Below are positions 18,224 to 29,203 of a stretch of DNA of 64,000 bases, in pieces. The position numbers and the translations under genes are program-made. Source of the stretch: Bacteroidota bacterium (GTDB lineage: Bacteria > Bacteroidota > Bacteroidia > AKYH767-A > 2013-40CM-41-45); NCBI GenBank assembly GCA_016711505.1, contig JADJSV010000009.1:124001-188000 (forward strand). The letters run 5' to 3'. The notes under the pieces were generated by a model, which was not told where the DNA came from, ran no database searches, and worked only from the letters and a program-made list of their open reading frames with translations. How positions within the stretch are numbered: position 1 is the first letter of the stretch; each line of letters opens with the position of its first letter.

Positions 18224-18838
18224 ATGAAAAATTCAGTTTCTCAAACAAAAAACAGAAAAGGCAAAGCAACTTCAAAGAAGGGAAGCAGCGCAAATCAGTC
18301 TTCAAAATCAGAAGGAATGGAATCTTCAAAACTGATGAAGTTATTTGAAGATGAATTGAAAGACATTTATTGGGCTGAAAAGGCATTAACTAAAGCCATT
18401 CCAAAGATGATCAAAAAAGCCACATCGGAAGAATTAATTGAAGCACTGGAAAATCATTTACAGGAGACAGAAGAACAAGTAAGCAGATGCGAAGAAATAT
18501 TCGGCATCATTGGAAAAAAAGCTGTTGCAAAAAAATGTGAAGCAATGGACGGTCTTATAAAAGAAGCAGAAGAGATCATGAAAGATACAGATGAAGGATC
18601 TATGCGCGACGCCGGAATCATTTCAGCTGGTCAGAAAGTTGAACACTATGAGATAGCGTCTTATGGAACTCTTCGTCAGTTTGCCGAAACACTCGGACTG
18701 ACTGATGCAGTAGAATTATTTGAAATGACTCTGGAAGAAGAAAAAGGTGCAGACGAAACTCTGACGGAAGTAGCTCTTTCTGCAGTTAATATTCAGGCAG
18801 CTGAGGAAGAAGAGGAAGAGGAAGTTGAATCCAAATAA
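18224..18838 (+). CDS. Ferritin-like DUF892 (YciE/YciF) stress protein
   Basis: The 204-residue protein has a basic Ser/Lys-rich tail (1-35) followed by the DUF892 four-helix bundle. Typical motifs are LFEDELKDIYWAEKAL, ENHLQETEEQVSRCEEIF, EAMDGLIKEAEE, DAGIISAGQKVEHYEIASYGTLR and EEEKGADETLTEVA. The Glu and His residues in LQETE, VEHYE and EEEKGADE are the expected ferritin-like metal ligands. YciF relatives are induced by osmotic, desiccation and oxidative stress; the exact reaction is not established. The acidic C-terminus (a run of Glu) is normal for the family. Its transcript is closed by a strong hairpin directly downstream. Confidence 0.9.
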   Translation: MKNSVSQTKNRKGKATSKKGSSANQSSKSEGMESSKLMKLFEDELKDIYWAEKALTKAIPKMIKKATSEELIEALENHLQETEEQVSRCEEIFGIIGKKAVAKKCEAMDGLIKEAEEIMKDTDEGSMRDAGIISAGQKVEHYEIASYGTLRQFAETLGLTDAVELFEMTLEEEKGADETLTEVALSAVNIQAAEEEEEEEVESK

Positions 18839-18850
18839 TTAAACTAATTT

Positions 18851-18884
18851 GATACCAGCTATTTTTCATGAAATGGCTGGTATC
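18851..18884 (+). terminator. Terminator after the DUF892 gene
   Basis: A 14-bp stem with one mismatch (GATACCAGCTATTT with AAATGGCTGGTATC) and a 6-base loop begins 12 bases after the DUF892 stop. The tail is AT-rich rather than a pure T run. The next gene's real start lies just after it, which rejects an upstream TTG start inside this hairpin. Confidence 0.7.
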
Positions 18885-18899
18885 ATTTATATTAATATT

Positions 18900-20493
18900 A
18901 TGAATAGAGATCAGGGCAATTTATCAAAACAGCATATAAGTGTCTGGCATGATACTAACAATGACAACTCTTTGTTATATTCAAAACTGACGGAAAATTT
19001 AACAACTGATGTAGTAATTGTTGGCGGTGGTATAGCAGGAGTAACTATTGCATATAATTTATCAAGACAAAACTTAAATGTCGTTCTTGTAGAAGCAGGT
19101 AGTATTGGAAGCGGAGAAACCGGCAAGACTACTGCTCATTTGGTCACTGCACTTGATGACAGGTACTATGAACTGGAAAGAATTTATGGAAAAGAAAAAA
19201 CAAAATTGATTCATGCCAGCCACAAAGAAGCTATTGATTTTATTGAAGATACGATAAGATCAGAAAGCATTGATTGCGATTTCTTAAGGTTAAATGGTTA
19301 CCTTTTTCAGCATCCAACTGATGATGACAATTCATTAGAGAAAGAATTTAATGCTTGTAAAAATGCGGGGCTTGAAGTTGAACTTAAAAAAGGGATTCCC
19401 GGGACTGAATTTATTTTAAAGCCTTGTCTTGAATTTAAAGACCAGGCGCAGTTTCATCCGTTAAAATATATTAGCGGTCTAAGTAAGGCAATTCAAAGAA
19501 ATGGAGGTAAATTTTTTACTGATACTCATGCCAGAGAGATTTCTGAAGAAGGAATTATCACTGACGGTGATTTTAAAGTAAACGCCAAACACGTTGTTGT
19601 CGCAACTAATACACCGGTAAACAATAAAGTTGTAATGCATCTCAAACAATATGCATATCGTACTTATGTTATCGGTGCTTTAATTGAAAAAAACTATTTA
19701 CCTAATGCCTTGTGGTGGGATACAGGAAATTTTGACCTTAATAGCGATCTCGCTCCATATCATTATATCCGACTTCAAAAATACAATGAAGATTTTGACC
19801 TATTGATTTGCGGTGGAGAAGATCATCCTACAGGTCTGCCGGATGCCGATGGTAAAGGGATTTCAGAATCAAACAGGTATGATCTGCTTGAAAAATGGTG
19901 TCGCACATTCTTCCCGATAAAAAATATTATTTACCGATGGTCAGGACAAGTTATGGAACCAATGGACTGTCTTGCATACATAGGACACAATCCTATGGAT
20001 AGTAAAAACATTTATATAGTTACCGGAGATTCCGGAAATGGAATGACCCATGGAACAATCAGCGGTCTACTTATCCCGGATCTAATTCTAGGCAGAGAAA
20101 ATAAATACGAAGATATTTATTCTCCATCGCGATTTAAGATCTTTAAAAAGGATCAGTTTTTTTAAAGAAGTTGCAGGAGGGTTTGTAGCTTATCTGAAAA
20201 ACAAACCTGATCATCCGGAAAATGAAAATGTTTATGAAATCAAAACCGGCGAAGCTAAAGTTGTAGAAATAGATAAAAAGAAATATGGCGTTTTTGTTGA
20301 TGAAAAAAATGAACTGCACTTTGTTTCTGCAGAGTGCACACATTTAAAATGCATTGTAAACTGGAATTCTGATGAAAAAAGTTGGGATTGTCCCTGCCAT
20401 GGAAGCAGGTTTGATCATTTAGGTAATGTGTTAAACGGTCCTGCTAATTCTCCTTTGAAATATTACAGTGAAGATGAAATAATCCGTGATTAA
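18900..20493 (+). CDS. FAD-dependent oxidoreductase with C-terminal Rieske domain (frameshifted)
   Basis: Residues 1 to about 422 form a DAO/GlpO-like FAD enzyme: the dinucleotide-binding VVIVGGGIAGVTIAYNLS near 37-55, ETGKTTAHLV after it, and a GDSGNGMTHGTISG flavin-contact motif near the end. The frame stops at 20165 in a run of seven T. With six T it continues through FKEVAGGFVAYLK into a complete Rieske [2Fe-2S] centre, CTHLKC and CPCHGSRFD, ending at 20493 with about 530 residues in all. This FAD-Rieske architecture is a known family whose substrate is unclear, possibly an amine or amino acid. The single extra T is probably a homopolymer error. I chose the ATG at 18900 because upstream lies a terminator. 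Confidence 0.85.
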
Positions 20494-20499
20494 GAAAAG

Positions 20500-21048
20500 T
20501 CACTGTTTTTTTATAGTCTTCTTCCAGTAATTTTTCAGAAATCCTTTTTTGCCATACACCGGATCCTTCTGAGGAATGGATAAAGTACGAATTTTTGTTA
20601 TTGCTTTTTTATATTCTGCAGGAGTTCCTGTATTAGTATCATAATCCTTTCCTTCCGGATAAGCACCAATACATATAAAATTTTTTGAGGCTTTAAGACA
20701 TTTATGCCCGACACCGGCCGGCAAAATCAGGATATCTCCGGCAGTGACTTCTACTCTTTTACCTCCGGGACCACCAAGAATAAGAAATGCCGATCCCATG
20801 CTTATTCCTAAGCATTCATGAGTATTACTATGATAGTGATGAAAATTATATATTCCATTTTTCCAGGTGTTACTCCAGTTGTTGGTTAAAAATATTTTCT
20901 GAAGTAATTCCGATGATCTGTTTTTTTGTTTCGGGAGATTTACCGCACTTCTATAAATTAATACAGGTAGCCTGTTATTGGGAAAATTCTTATTTCGCTT
21001 GAGTGAAATTATTAAAATATCCGGTATTTTATTGATCCGTTCTTTCAT
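20500..21048 (-). CDS. YjlB-like cupin protein
   Basis: The 182-residue protein has one cupin domain with the metal-binding motif HHYHSNTHE around residues 70-78 and a second motif with ILPAGVGHK. GAYPEGKDYD and the final KDPVYG segment match YjlB-type cupins, whose function is unknown; they are usually annotated as cupin or double-stranded beta-helix proteins. The gene overlaps the CinA-type gene upstream by four bases (ATGA), so the two are translationally coupled. It converges with the FAD-Rieske gene, leaving only six bases between their stops. Confidence 0.8.
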   Translation of the reverse strand: MKERINKIPDILIISLKRNKNFPNNRLPVLIYRSAVNLPKQKNRSSELLQKIFLTNNWSNTWKNGIYNFHHYHSNTHECLGISMGSAFLILGGPGGKRVEVTAGDILILPAGVGHKCLKASKNFICIGAYPEGKDYDTNTGTPAEYKKAITKIRTLSIPQKDPVYGKKGFLKNYWKKTIKKQ

Positions 21049-21524
21049 GCAGCAGATTTTACTATCTGTGAGATAAATGAAAATAAAAATGCGCAGGATC
21101 TTTTTTTAATTTCCAATGGAGAGCCGCGGAATTGCTTTTTCTTTCTTGTAAGTTTATTCTTGTACAGAACTGAATAGTATACTGTACCAACAGGTTTATT
21201 TCTGTTTTCAGAGCCTCCTTCTGAGGCAAGGCCTGTAATGGAAGCGTGAACATCTGCTTTGATTAATAATTTAAGTTTGCGCACAAGCTTGTCAGTTATT
21301 ACCTGAGATTCTGCAGTATGCTTTTTTATCAGAGTTTCAGAAAGGCCCATCAGATTTGTTTTTACAGATTTATCATTACATATAATTGCTCCTTTGAAGA
21401 TGTCAGATGTAGAACTTATACTTCCAATTTTATGTGATAAATATCCGCAACTCATGCTTTCAGCAAATGCAATAGAAAGCCCTCTCGCTTTCATCATTCT
21501 TGCAAAATTTTGTTCGGGTCTCAT
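21045..21524 (-). CDS. CinA C-terminal type nicotinamide-nucleotide amidase
   Basis: The 159-residue protein corresponds to the stand-alone C-terminal domain of CinA (PncC type), which deamidates nicotinamide mononucleotide to nicotinate mononucleotide in pyridine-nucleotide recycling. AFAESMSCGYLSHKI near the N-terminus carries the conserved Ser/Cys region, and SITGLASEGGSENRNKPVGT matches the TGIAGPxGGxxxKPVGTV signature. The final stretch is Lys/Arg-rich. CinA-C genes commonly occur in stress clusters with catalases and ferritin-like proteins. The gene is intact and coupled to the cupin gene. Confidence 0.85.
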   Translation of the reverse strand: MRPEQNFARMMKARGLSIAFAESMSCGYLSHKIGSISSTSDIFKGAIICNDKSVKTNLMGLSETLIKKHTAESQVITDKLVRKLKLLIKADVHASITGLASEGGSENRNKPVGTVYYSVLYKNKLTRKKKQFRGSPLEIKKRSCAFLFSFISQIVKSAA

Positions 21525-21567
21525 ATATGAAGATATGGTTCATTCAATACCTGAAATTCTGTGCCAT

Positions 21568-23099
21568 TTATACAGGTAGATACACAAAAAATTTAGCCCC
21601 TTTACCCACTACGCTGGAGGCATAAATAAATCCATTATGATTTTCTACTATTCTCTTACAAAGTGCCAGGCCAATACCTGTCCCTGAATATTCATTTCTC
21701 CCATGTAATCTCTGAAACAAAGAAAAAATCAATTCGCTATACTTTTCTTCAAAACCAATTCCATTATCTTCAAAAACAATTCTATAATACTTCGCGTTGG
21801 GAGGATTTTTAATTGACTCAGAAATTTCTGTTCCCATTACCACACTTGACGAAATTCTGATAACAGGATCGACTTCGCCAAATTTCAAAGAATTGCTAAT
21901 CAGGTTAGAAAACAATTGGCCAATCTGAATCTGATTACAGAATATTACCGGCAAAGAATCGCTGATAATAACAGCATTTCTCTCAGTTATTAAAAGTTCA
22001 AAATCTTGTTTTACATCATTAAGGACTTTATTAAGATCCACTATCTTCATGTCATTTTTTCATCATGATTTTTCGAAAGCCGGCTGTAATTCAATAATGA
22101 TTTGATCAGATCTGACATGCGCTGTGCAGAAAATTCAAGTTTTTCAAAATACTTATTTACAAATTCCCTGTCATCGTAATTTTCCTGAATTAATTCTGCA
22201 AAAGTCTGAATTTTTCTAAGTGGTTCCTGCAGGTCATGTGATGCCACGTACGCAAATTGTTCGAGGTCTCTGTTTTGAATTTCTAGTTCCGTTAAATAAG
22301 CAGCTAACTTCTCTTCTGCAATCTTTTGCTGTGTAAGATCTCTTGTTACCTTGGAAAAACCAATTACTTCATTTTCCTTATTATGAAGTGCAGTGATAAC
22401 AATTGTTCCCCAGAATCGTGTACCGTCTTTGCGTACCCGCCATCCTTCCTGAACGGCTTTACCATGTTCTTTGGCATAATTTAAAAGTCTATCAGGCATC
22501 TTCGAATTTAAATCTTCAGGAGTATAAAACAATTCGAATTTTTTTCCGATTACTTCATCACTTCTATATCCTTTTATTCTTTCAGCACCGGCATTCCAAT
22601 TCTGAATAATTCCATTAATGTCGAGCAAAATTATTGCATAGTCCTGCACCTCCGCTATCATTTGATGATAGCGTTCTTCGCTGTCACGCAAGCTATCTTC
22701 CCAAATTTTTCTATCGGTCAGATCTCTTGTAACTTTACAAAAGCCAATTACTATTTTTTCTCCCGAATGAATTGCAGTTATTGTTATACTTCCCCAGAAT
22801 TTTGAACCATCCTTTCGCTTACGCCAACCTTCATGAATTGCTCTTCCTGCACTTCTGGCCTGTTCAATTAATTTATCCGGAAGTTTATTCCTGATATCTT
22901 CATCAAAGTAAAATGTACTAAAATGTTTTCCAACAATTTCCTCTTCAGAATAATACTTAATTTTCTGTGCACCCAGATTCCAATTCCGGACTATACCATT
23001 TGTATCCAGCAAAATAATCGCATAATCCTGAATTTCCTCTATCATTCTCTGATAAAGATTATCGCCATCTATTGAATCGCTCCAATTATTATTACTCAT
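21568..23099 (-). CDS. PAS-PAS sensor histidine kinase (frameshifted)
   Basis: Two highly similar PAS/PAC units (about 10-135 and 140-265; DYAIILLDTNGIVRNWN and DYAIILLDINGIIQNWN) are followed by a coiled linker, a HisKA domain with the phospho-accepting His in ASHDLQEPLR near 290, and, after a break at about 22050, a HATPase domain with NLISNSLKFGE, FEDNGIGF, LFQRLHG and GTGIGLALCKRI. The two frames overlap by four bases. Adding one A to the six-A run there fuses them into one roughly 510-residue kinase, which I take as the true gene. No membrane helix is visible, so sensing is probably cytoplasmic. It lies 32 bases after a response regulator gene. Confidence 0.88.
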
Positions 23100-23131
23100 T
23101 GATTGTGTTCATAAAAGACTATTTAGAAATT

Positions 23132-23524
23132 TTAAGCAGTTGTAAAAATCTGGTTAAGCTTGTTTACCAACTCTGCGGTCTTAACCGGCTTAATTATAAA
23201 ATCATTTGCCCCTAATTCAAGTGCTTCCGAAGATGTTGATCCTCCCGAAGTAGTCGAATACATAAATATTTTTGTTTTCTCCAGCCGCTTAATTTTTTTC
23301 AACTCTTTCAAACTTGCAATACCATTCATCTTAGGCATGTTCACATCCAGAAAAATAAATTCCGGAGTGTATTCAATTTTCGATAACAAATATGAAATTG
23401 CTTCAACACCACTATCCAGTATCTTACAATTAATATTTTTACCTGTTTTCTTGATACAAATTAGAAAAATGTCCTGATCATCTTTGTCGTCGTCTACAAG
23501 CAGACATTGTGTGGATTCAATCAT
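23132..23524 (-). CDS. Single-domain response regulator
   Basis: The 130-residue protein is only a receiver domain: acidic pocket in LLVDDDKDD, phospho-accepting Asp at about residue 60 in FIFLDVNMP, Thr/Ser in MYSTTSG and the conserved Lys in FIIKPV. There is no output domain, so it must act by protein contacts, for example as partner or inhibitor of the downstream PAS kinase. Receiver proteins of this Rcp1-like type often pair with phytochrome-like or PAS kinases. It is divergent from the catalase gene, and a role in stress control is inferred. Confidence 0.9.
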   Translation of the reverse strand: MIESTQCLLVDDDKDDQDIFLICIKKTGKNINCKILDSGVEAISYLLSKIEYTPEFIFLDVNMPKMNGIASLKELKKIKRLEKTKIFMYSTTSGGSTSSEALELGANDFIIKPVKTAELVNKLNQIFTTA

Positions 23525-23824
23525 AAGTTTTATAAAAAATTAGCTTTCCATTTTTCAGATCTTGCAAAGGTAAATTTTCTCTATAAACTATTGAAAATAA
23601 CATGCCTCAGATCTTAAACCGGCACTTTGACTCGTAATTAAAATGTCACTTAACAAATTGTTTAAACAAATGTCTGATTTAATTAAACGCTTTGATAAAT
23701 GAATTACAAGTTTTTTGGCACAGGATTTTAAAAAAGATTTCATCCAATAATACATCAATACAGAAAATTCTTGTCCGGGATTCACACGAATTTGTTCCAC
23801 TAAAATCAGAATTACTCAAAAAAC

Positions 23825-25986
23825 ATGGCAAAAACACCAACTTCAAAAAGCAAGGAAAATAAAAAAAACTCATCCGTAAATAAAAAAACAGATGATCTGA
23901 AAAAAAACACTATTTCTTCTGACGATCAGTTTCTGACAACAAATCAGGGAGTAAGGATCAATGACAATCAGAATTCTTTAAAGGCAGGTGAACGTGGTCC
24001 TACCTTACTTGAAGATTTTATTTTTCGTGAGAAGATAACACATTTTGACCATGAAAGAATTCCTGAGCGGATAGTGCATGCCCGTGGCTCAGCGGCACAT
24101 GGAGTTTTTCAGGTATATAAATCGATGAGTAAATATACCAAGGCAGGTTTTCTGACAGATACCGAAAGACAAACTCCTGTCTTTGTTCGTTTCAGTACAG
24201 TTGCAGGATCCCGGGGCAGTACAGATCTGGCTCGCGATGTACGGGGCTTTGCTGTAAAATTTTATACTGAAGAAGGCAACTTCGATTTAGTGGGGAATAA
24301 TATGCCCGTATTTTTTATTCAGGACGCAATTAAATTTCCTGATCTGGTGCATGCAGTTAAACCAGAACCACATAATGAAATTCCACAAGCGGCATCGGCT
24401 CATGATACATTCTGGGATTTTATTTCATTACTACCGGAATCTTCTCATATGATCATGTGGTTAATGAGTGATAGAGCTATACCGAGAAGTTATAGAATGA
24501 TGGAAGGCTTTGGTGTTCATACATTCCGTTTCATCAATGCTAAAGGGAGTTCAACTTTTGTAAAATTTCATTGGAAACCTATTTTAGGAGTTCACTCACT
24601 AGCCTGGGATGAAGCTCAGAACCTTTCAGGAAAAGATCCTGACTTTCACAGAAGAGATTTATGGGAAGCAATTGAATCCGGTGCCTTTCCGGAATGGGAA
24701 CTAGGAGTGCAGCTGGTAGCTGAAGAAGACGAACACAAATTTGAGTTTGATCTTCTTGATCCGACAAAATTAATTCCTGAAGAATTAGTTCCCGTGATAC
24801 GAATTGGAAAAATGACTTTGAATAGAAATCCTGATAATTTCTTTGCAGAAACAGAACAGGTAGCCTATCATGTCGGACACATTGTTCCGGGAATAGATTT
24901 TACAAATGATCCATTGATGCAAGGCAGATTATTTTCATATACTGATACACAATTGAAACGATTAGGAGGACCAAATTTTCACGAGATCCCAATCAACCGC
25001 CCTGTTTCACCTGTACACAACAATCAGCGCGATGGCCATATGCGTCAAACGATTAATAAGGGACAAAGTAGCTATGAACCAAATACCACTGCAGGTGGAT
25101 GTCCGTATCAGGCATCTATGAAAGACGGAGGTTTCTTCTTTTAACGAGAGGATCGATGCTCATAAAATCAGGGAACGTAGTGATAGTTTCAAAGATCACT
25201 TCAGCCAGGCAACCTTGTTTTTTAATAGTCAGAGTGAACACGAAAAAGATCATCTCATTAATGCACTTCGTTTTGAATTAGGGAAAGTTGAAAATCCGGA
25301 TATACGTGTCAGAATGCTAGGAATTTTATCGATGATTGATAAAGGTCTGGCGAATAAAGTTGCTGAAGGACTTGGTCTGAAAGTTCCAAATGATATCGGA
25401 TTAGTCAATCAAAGTATTCCGGCAGATGCCGATCCTAAGTCTTATCAACCAATTAAGAAAAGAGTTCGATAAATATTTCTGAAGCGCTAAGTATGGCGAA
25501 CACTCCTAAAGATTCTATTGCCACTAGAAAAATAGCAGTATTAATTGCAGATGGCGTGAATGCAAATTCATTAAATAAAATGAAAAAAGCATTGGAAGAT
25601 GCAGGAGCAAAGCAGAAACAGTTGCACCACATCTTGGAAAAATTAAATCAGATTCAGGACAAGATATTGTCGCAGACAGAAGTTTACTAACTACTCCTTC
25701 TGTTGTATATGATGCAGTGTATGTTCCGGTGGTAAAAAAGTATTGGTGAGTTAAAAATAATGCTGATGCAATTCATTTCTTAAATGAAGCATTTAAGCAT
25801 TGCAAAGCAATTGCTGTGGATAGAGATGCTACTGAAATTTTAGACAATACTTATTTTGCAAAAAAGTTACCTGATCCGGGAGTAATTACAGGAACAAAAT
25901 CTGAAGCATCAGCAAAGGATTTCATTTCAGCCATTGCTCAACATCGCTTTTGGGAAAGAGAAAAAGCAAGAAAGGTTCCTGCATAG
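23825..25986 (+). CDS. katE: Large-subunit (HPII-type) catalase, broken in its C-terminal domain
   Basis: Catalase splits hydrogen peroxide into water and oxygen. The first 439 residues hold the haem-catalase core: active-site His in RIVHARGSAAHG, Asn in LVGNNMPVFF, and the haem-ligand Tyr in RLFSYTDTQ, behind a Lys/Ser-rich tail. After a stop at 25144 the family continues in other frames: NERIDAHKIRERSDSFKDHF and SQATLFFNSQSEHEKDHL, the ALRFELGKVE segment, then the flavodoxin/DJ-1-like domain (RKIAVLIADGVN, GQDIVADRSLLTTPSVVYDA, HFLNEAFKHCKAIAVDRD, FISAIAQHRFWEREK) to a TAG at 25986. At least five indels are needed to rejoin about 720 residues. The gene may be real and poorly sequenced, or decaying. 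Confidence 0.88.
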
Positions 25987-26018
25987 TTTCTTTAAAACAA
26001 ATTAAAAACATAACAGTA

Positions 26019-26882
26019 ATGGACAAAGATAAATATGTTCTGATCACAGGTGGAACGATGGGTATCGGGTATGAACTTGCAAGATGTTTTGCCGAGGAAA
26101 ATTATAATCTTGTATTGGTTGCAAGATCCAAAAAGGATTTGCAAAACAGAAAAAAGGAATTTGAAAATAATTTCGGAATCAAGGTTCTGACAATTTCAAC
26201 GGACCTTTTTAATCCGGAGAATGCAACAAAGGTCTATCGAGAAATAAAGACAAATAAAATCAATGTAGAAATATTGGTGAATAATGCGGGACAAGGTGTG
26301 TATGGAGAATTTTCCGATACAGATATTAAAAGAGAAATATCGATTATAAATTTAAATATTTCCAGTCTTGTAATTCTCACAAAATTATTTGTAAAAGAGA
26401 TGAAGAAAAAAGGAAGTGGAAAAATTCTCAACGTTTCGTCAATTGCAAGTAAAAGTCCGGGGCCTTTCCAATCAGTGTATCATGCAACAAAAGCATTCGT
26501 TCAGTCATTCACTGAAGCAATCAGGGATGAATTGAAAGATAGCGGTATAACCATTACAGCTTTATTACCCGGTGCAACCGATACCGATTTTTTCAATAAA
26601 GCTGATATGACACGTTCAAAAGTTGTAGTCGAAGGTAAACTTGCTGATCCGGCTAAAGTAGCAGAAGATGGTTTTCTGGCATTGATGAGTGGTGATGATA
26701 AAGTTGTTTCCGGAATTGCAAATAAAGTAAATGTCCTAATGTCTAATCTAATGCCGGAAAGCACTGTTGCAAGAATGGTGCATAAACAACAGGAACCTGT
26801 AACAAAAAATAAAATTAAATCACCACAGAAAAAAATGCCAGATAAAAAACCGATTGATAAAAAAATCAGCTTTAAAAATTAA
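26019..26882 (+). CDS. Short-chain dehydrogenase/reductase
   Basis: The protein (about 287 residues) is a classical SDR: NAD(P)-binding TGGTMGIG near 10-17, NNAGQGVYG near 90, catalytic Ser in VSSIAS and the YHATK Tyr/Lys pair, plus the LLPGATDTDFF loop. The Arg in ARSKKDL suggests NADP preference. The C-terminus is a Lys/Pro-rich tail like that of the neighbouring stress proteins. A start at 25950 in the same frame overlaps the catalase end; I chose the ATG at 26019, which begins directly at MDKDKYVLITGG. SDRs of this type often accompany catalase and alcohol dehydrogenase genes in stress islands; the substrate is unknown. Confidence 0.88.
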   Translation: MDKDKYVLITGGTMGIGYELARCFAEENYNLVLVARSKKDLQNRKKEFENNFGIKVLTISTDLFNPENATKVYREIKTNKINVEILVNNAGQGVYGEFSDTDIKREISIINLNISSLVILTKLFVKEMKKKGSGKILNVSSIASKSPGPFQSVYHATKAFVQSFTEAIRDELKDSGITITALLPGATDTDFFNKADMTRSKVVVEGKLADPAKVAEDGFLALMSGDDKVVSGIANKVNVLMSNLMPESTVARMVHKQQEPVTKNKIKSPQKKMPDKKPIDKKISFKN

Positions 26883-26937
26883 AAAAAATCAGCTGAAGAA
26901 GTAATTTGATTAAATAAAGCAAAGAAAAATAAGATAC

Positions 26938-28106
26938 ATGAAAGCAGCAGTTGTTCACCCGGGTGGTAAAATTCAATTTGAAACAGTTAAAGACCCGATT
27001 ATAGAAAAACAAAGTGACATAATTCTAAAAGTAACTTCTACAGCAATCTGTGGAAGTGACCTCCATATATACAGTGGTGCCCTTCCTCAGGCACGGCCAT
27101 TAGTAATGGGACATGAATTTATGGGAATAGTAGAGGAAACTGGAAGTATAGTAACAAAACTGAAAAAAGGTGATCGGGTGATTGTTCCATTTCCGATCGC
27201 ATGTGGACAGTGTTTTTTTTGTGACCATCAGTTGCCGGGACATTGTGAAAATAGTAATCCCGAACACTACGGTCCTGAAGGTGGACTGCTAACTCAGAAA
27301 GGCGGCGCACTATTCGGCTATACGGATTTATATGGAGGTTACGATGGTGGACAAGCACAATATGTAAGAGTGCCATATGCAGATTTTGGTCCCAGTTAGT
27401 TCCGGAAAATTTGACAGACGAACAAGTGCTATTCTTGACTGACATATTCCCAACAGGTTATAGTGGTGTAGATTGGGCTGAAGTTAAAGGAGGAGAAACT
27501 GTTTTGATTTACGGTGCAGGTCCTGTTGGAATTATGGCTGCTAAAAGTGCATGGCTTCGGGGAGCAGGGAGAGTTATAAATGTTGACACTGTTCAGTATC
27601 GTCTTAATAAAGCAAAAGCTGCTGCAAATTCAGAAACTATTTTATGGGAAGGAAGTGGAAAAAATGTAATTGATTTTATAAGATCAATTACCGGTAATCG
27701 TGGTGCAGATGTTTGTATTGAAGCAGTAGGTTTTGAACCGGACAGAAATGTAATTGACCGGGTCAAATCTACTATCAATCTTGAGAAAGGTTCTGTAAAA
27801 GTCCTTGAAGCTTGTATGAGTGCTGTTCGTCGCGGTGGAGTTGTATCGGTTCTTGGAGTTTATCCGACAACATACGACAATTTTCCAATCGGTCAGTTTT
27901 TTGATAAGGGAATTATCCTTAAAGGCGGTCAGGCTCCTGCACATAAGCACATAGATAAATTAATGAATTATGTGATTGGAAGGAAGGTGAAGTTAGACGA
28001 TATCATAACTCACAGACTTCCTCTATCAAAGGTCGAACATGCTTACAGTATTTTCAAGAACAAAGAAGAAGGTTGTGTGAAAGTGATTCTTGATCCGTGG
28101 GCTTGA
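26938..28106 (+). CDS. Zn-dependent alcohol/formaldehyde-type dehydrogenase (frameshifted)
   Basis: The N-terminal frame (to 27399) has the catalytic zinc ligands in ICGSDLH and GHEFMG and the four-Cys structural zinc site in ACGQCFFCDHQLPGHC. The second frame (from about 27400) begins VPENLTDEQVLFLTDIF and carries the Rossmann motif YGAGPVGIMA. The break at YADFGP/S-VPEN is bridged by one base, giving about 389 residues as in glutathione-independent formaldehyde dehydrogenase-like and threonine dehydrogenase-like enzymes. It likely oxidises or reduces small alcohols or aldehydes with NAD(P), fitting detoxification with the neighbouring SDR. Confidence 0.85.
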
Positions 28107-28250
28107 TCTGCTTTCAATTTAATCACACAAAAAGTACCAGACAATAATATCAAATTAGTTTGAACGTCTATTTTTTACTAAAAAGAAAATTTATATAAAC
28201 TTGAGTGAATTAGCGCAGATACTTCGAGCCTGAATCAAAAGTAATATTCA

Positions 28251-29052
28251 TTACTTGTTAGTTCCGTAACTGATAGACAAGAATGGAATGTCTTCTATCA
28301 ATGGCTGATTTGTAAAACTATAACCGGCATTTATATAGATTTGGTCGGTAATGTAAAAATACATTTCCATTGTTCCTGTAAAAATAGTTGGGCTGGCTGG
28401 CACTCCTTTCCTGGTTGAATAATATGTTCCATATATACTTTTATCCAGCACTTGAAGTATAGAACCTAGAAAACGGAACGACAGATTTCCTACCATATTT
28501 TTCTTTAAATCCAATTTATCTCCGGATTTGTAATTTGAATTATGGCCAACTAGAGGTATTAGATATCTTAAATCGAGTTGATGACTGAAGAATAGGCACA
28601 AGAAAACTAGTTCCTTTCCTACGGTTTGCGATATCAATTGCTTTTGCCCCAAATCGGAAATCAAGTTGTGCTCCCCCGAACTTCGCGGTTTTCAATGTCT
28701 CCATTATTGGCAAAATATCCGACTTTGGACATCGAAAAATTAATCAGACCGCCCAATTGACGTATTAAATCTCCTCTCAAATATTGTTCACTGTCAGCTT
28801 CAGCATTTGCAACTGCAGGAACAAATTAAATAAATAAAAATCCCAAAAGCCTTTTCCAATCAGCGCAGAAAATCTATATGAGTTTAATGTTACTTTCGGG
28901 GTTGCTGATGCGCTACCGAGTCCTGTTCCCAAGCTAAACTGACTGAATGCTGCAGGCGGTTTCGGTTCAGTAGCCGAGGTTGTATCTACTGACTGGCCAT
29001 TCATATTCAAATAGAATAAACATGTTGCAATAATTAATTGAAATGATTTCAT
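28251..29052 (-). CDS. Putative outer-membrane beta-barrel protein (frameshifted)
   Basis: The start encodes a signal peptide (about 20 residues, ending NMNGQ). The rest shows alternating strands typical of a small barrel: FSQFSLGTGLGS, GGAQLDFRFGAKAID, LDLRYLIPLVGH, NLSFRFLGS, EMYFYITDQIYINAGYSF, and an aromatic end. Three frames must be joined, with breaks near 28700 and 28790, giving about 265 residues. No specific family was recognised. It is the last gene of the long minus-strand block of exported proteins and could be a partner of the lipoproteins upstream, which is only inference. Confidence 0.6.
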
Positions 29053-29203
29053 ACTTTTTGCATTATTTACATTTTAAACTCAACAATTTTTTGAATGGAG
29101 AAGGATAAATCAAGACCTACAGACTCGATAAATAACTTTATTTCATTTATAGATTCTTCTTAATAAGACTGAGGGAAATTAATAAATAAATGAATAATAC
29201 AAT

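Noticed and set aside
18849..18899. Upstream TTG start for the FAD-Rieske gene
   Set aside because: The added codons lie within a 14-bp hairpin that terminates the previous gene, and the ATG at 18900 gives a normal start.
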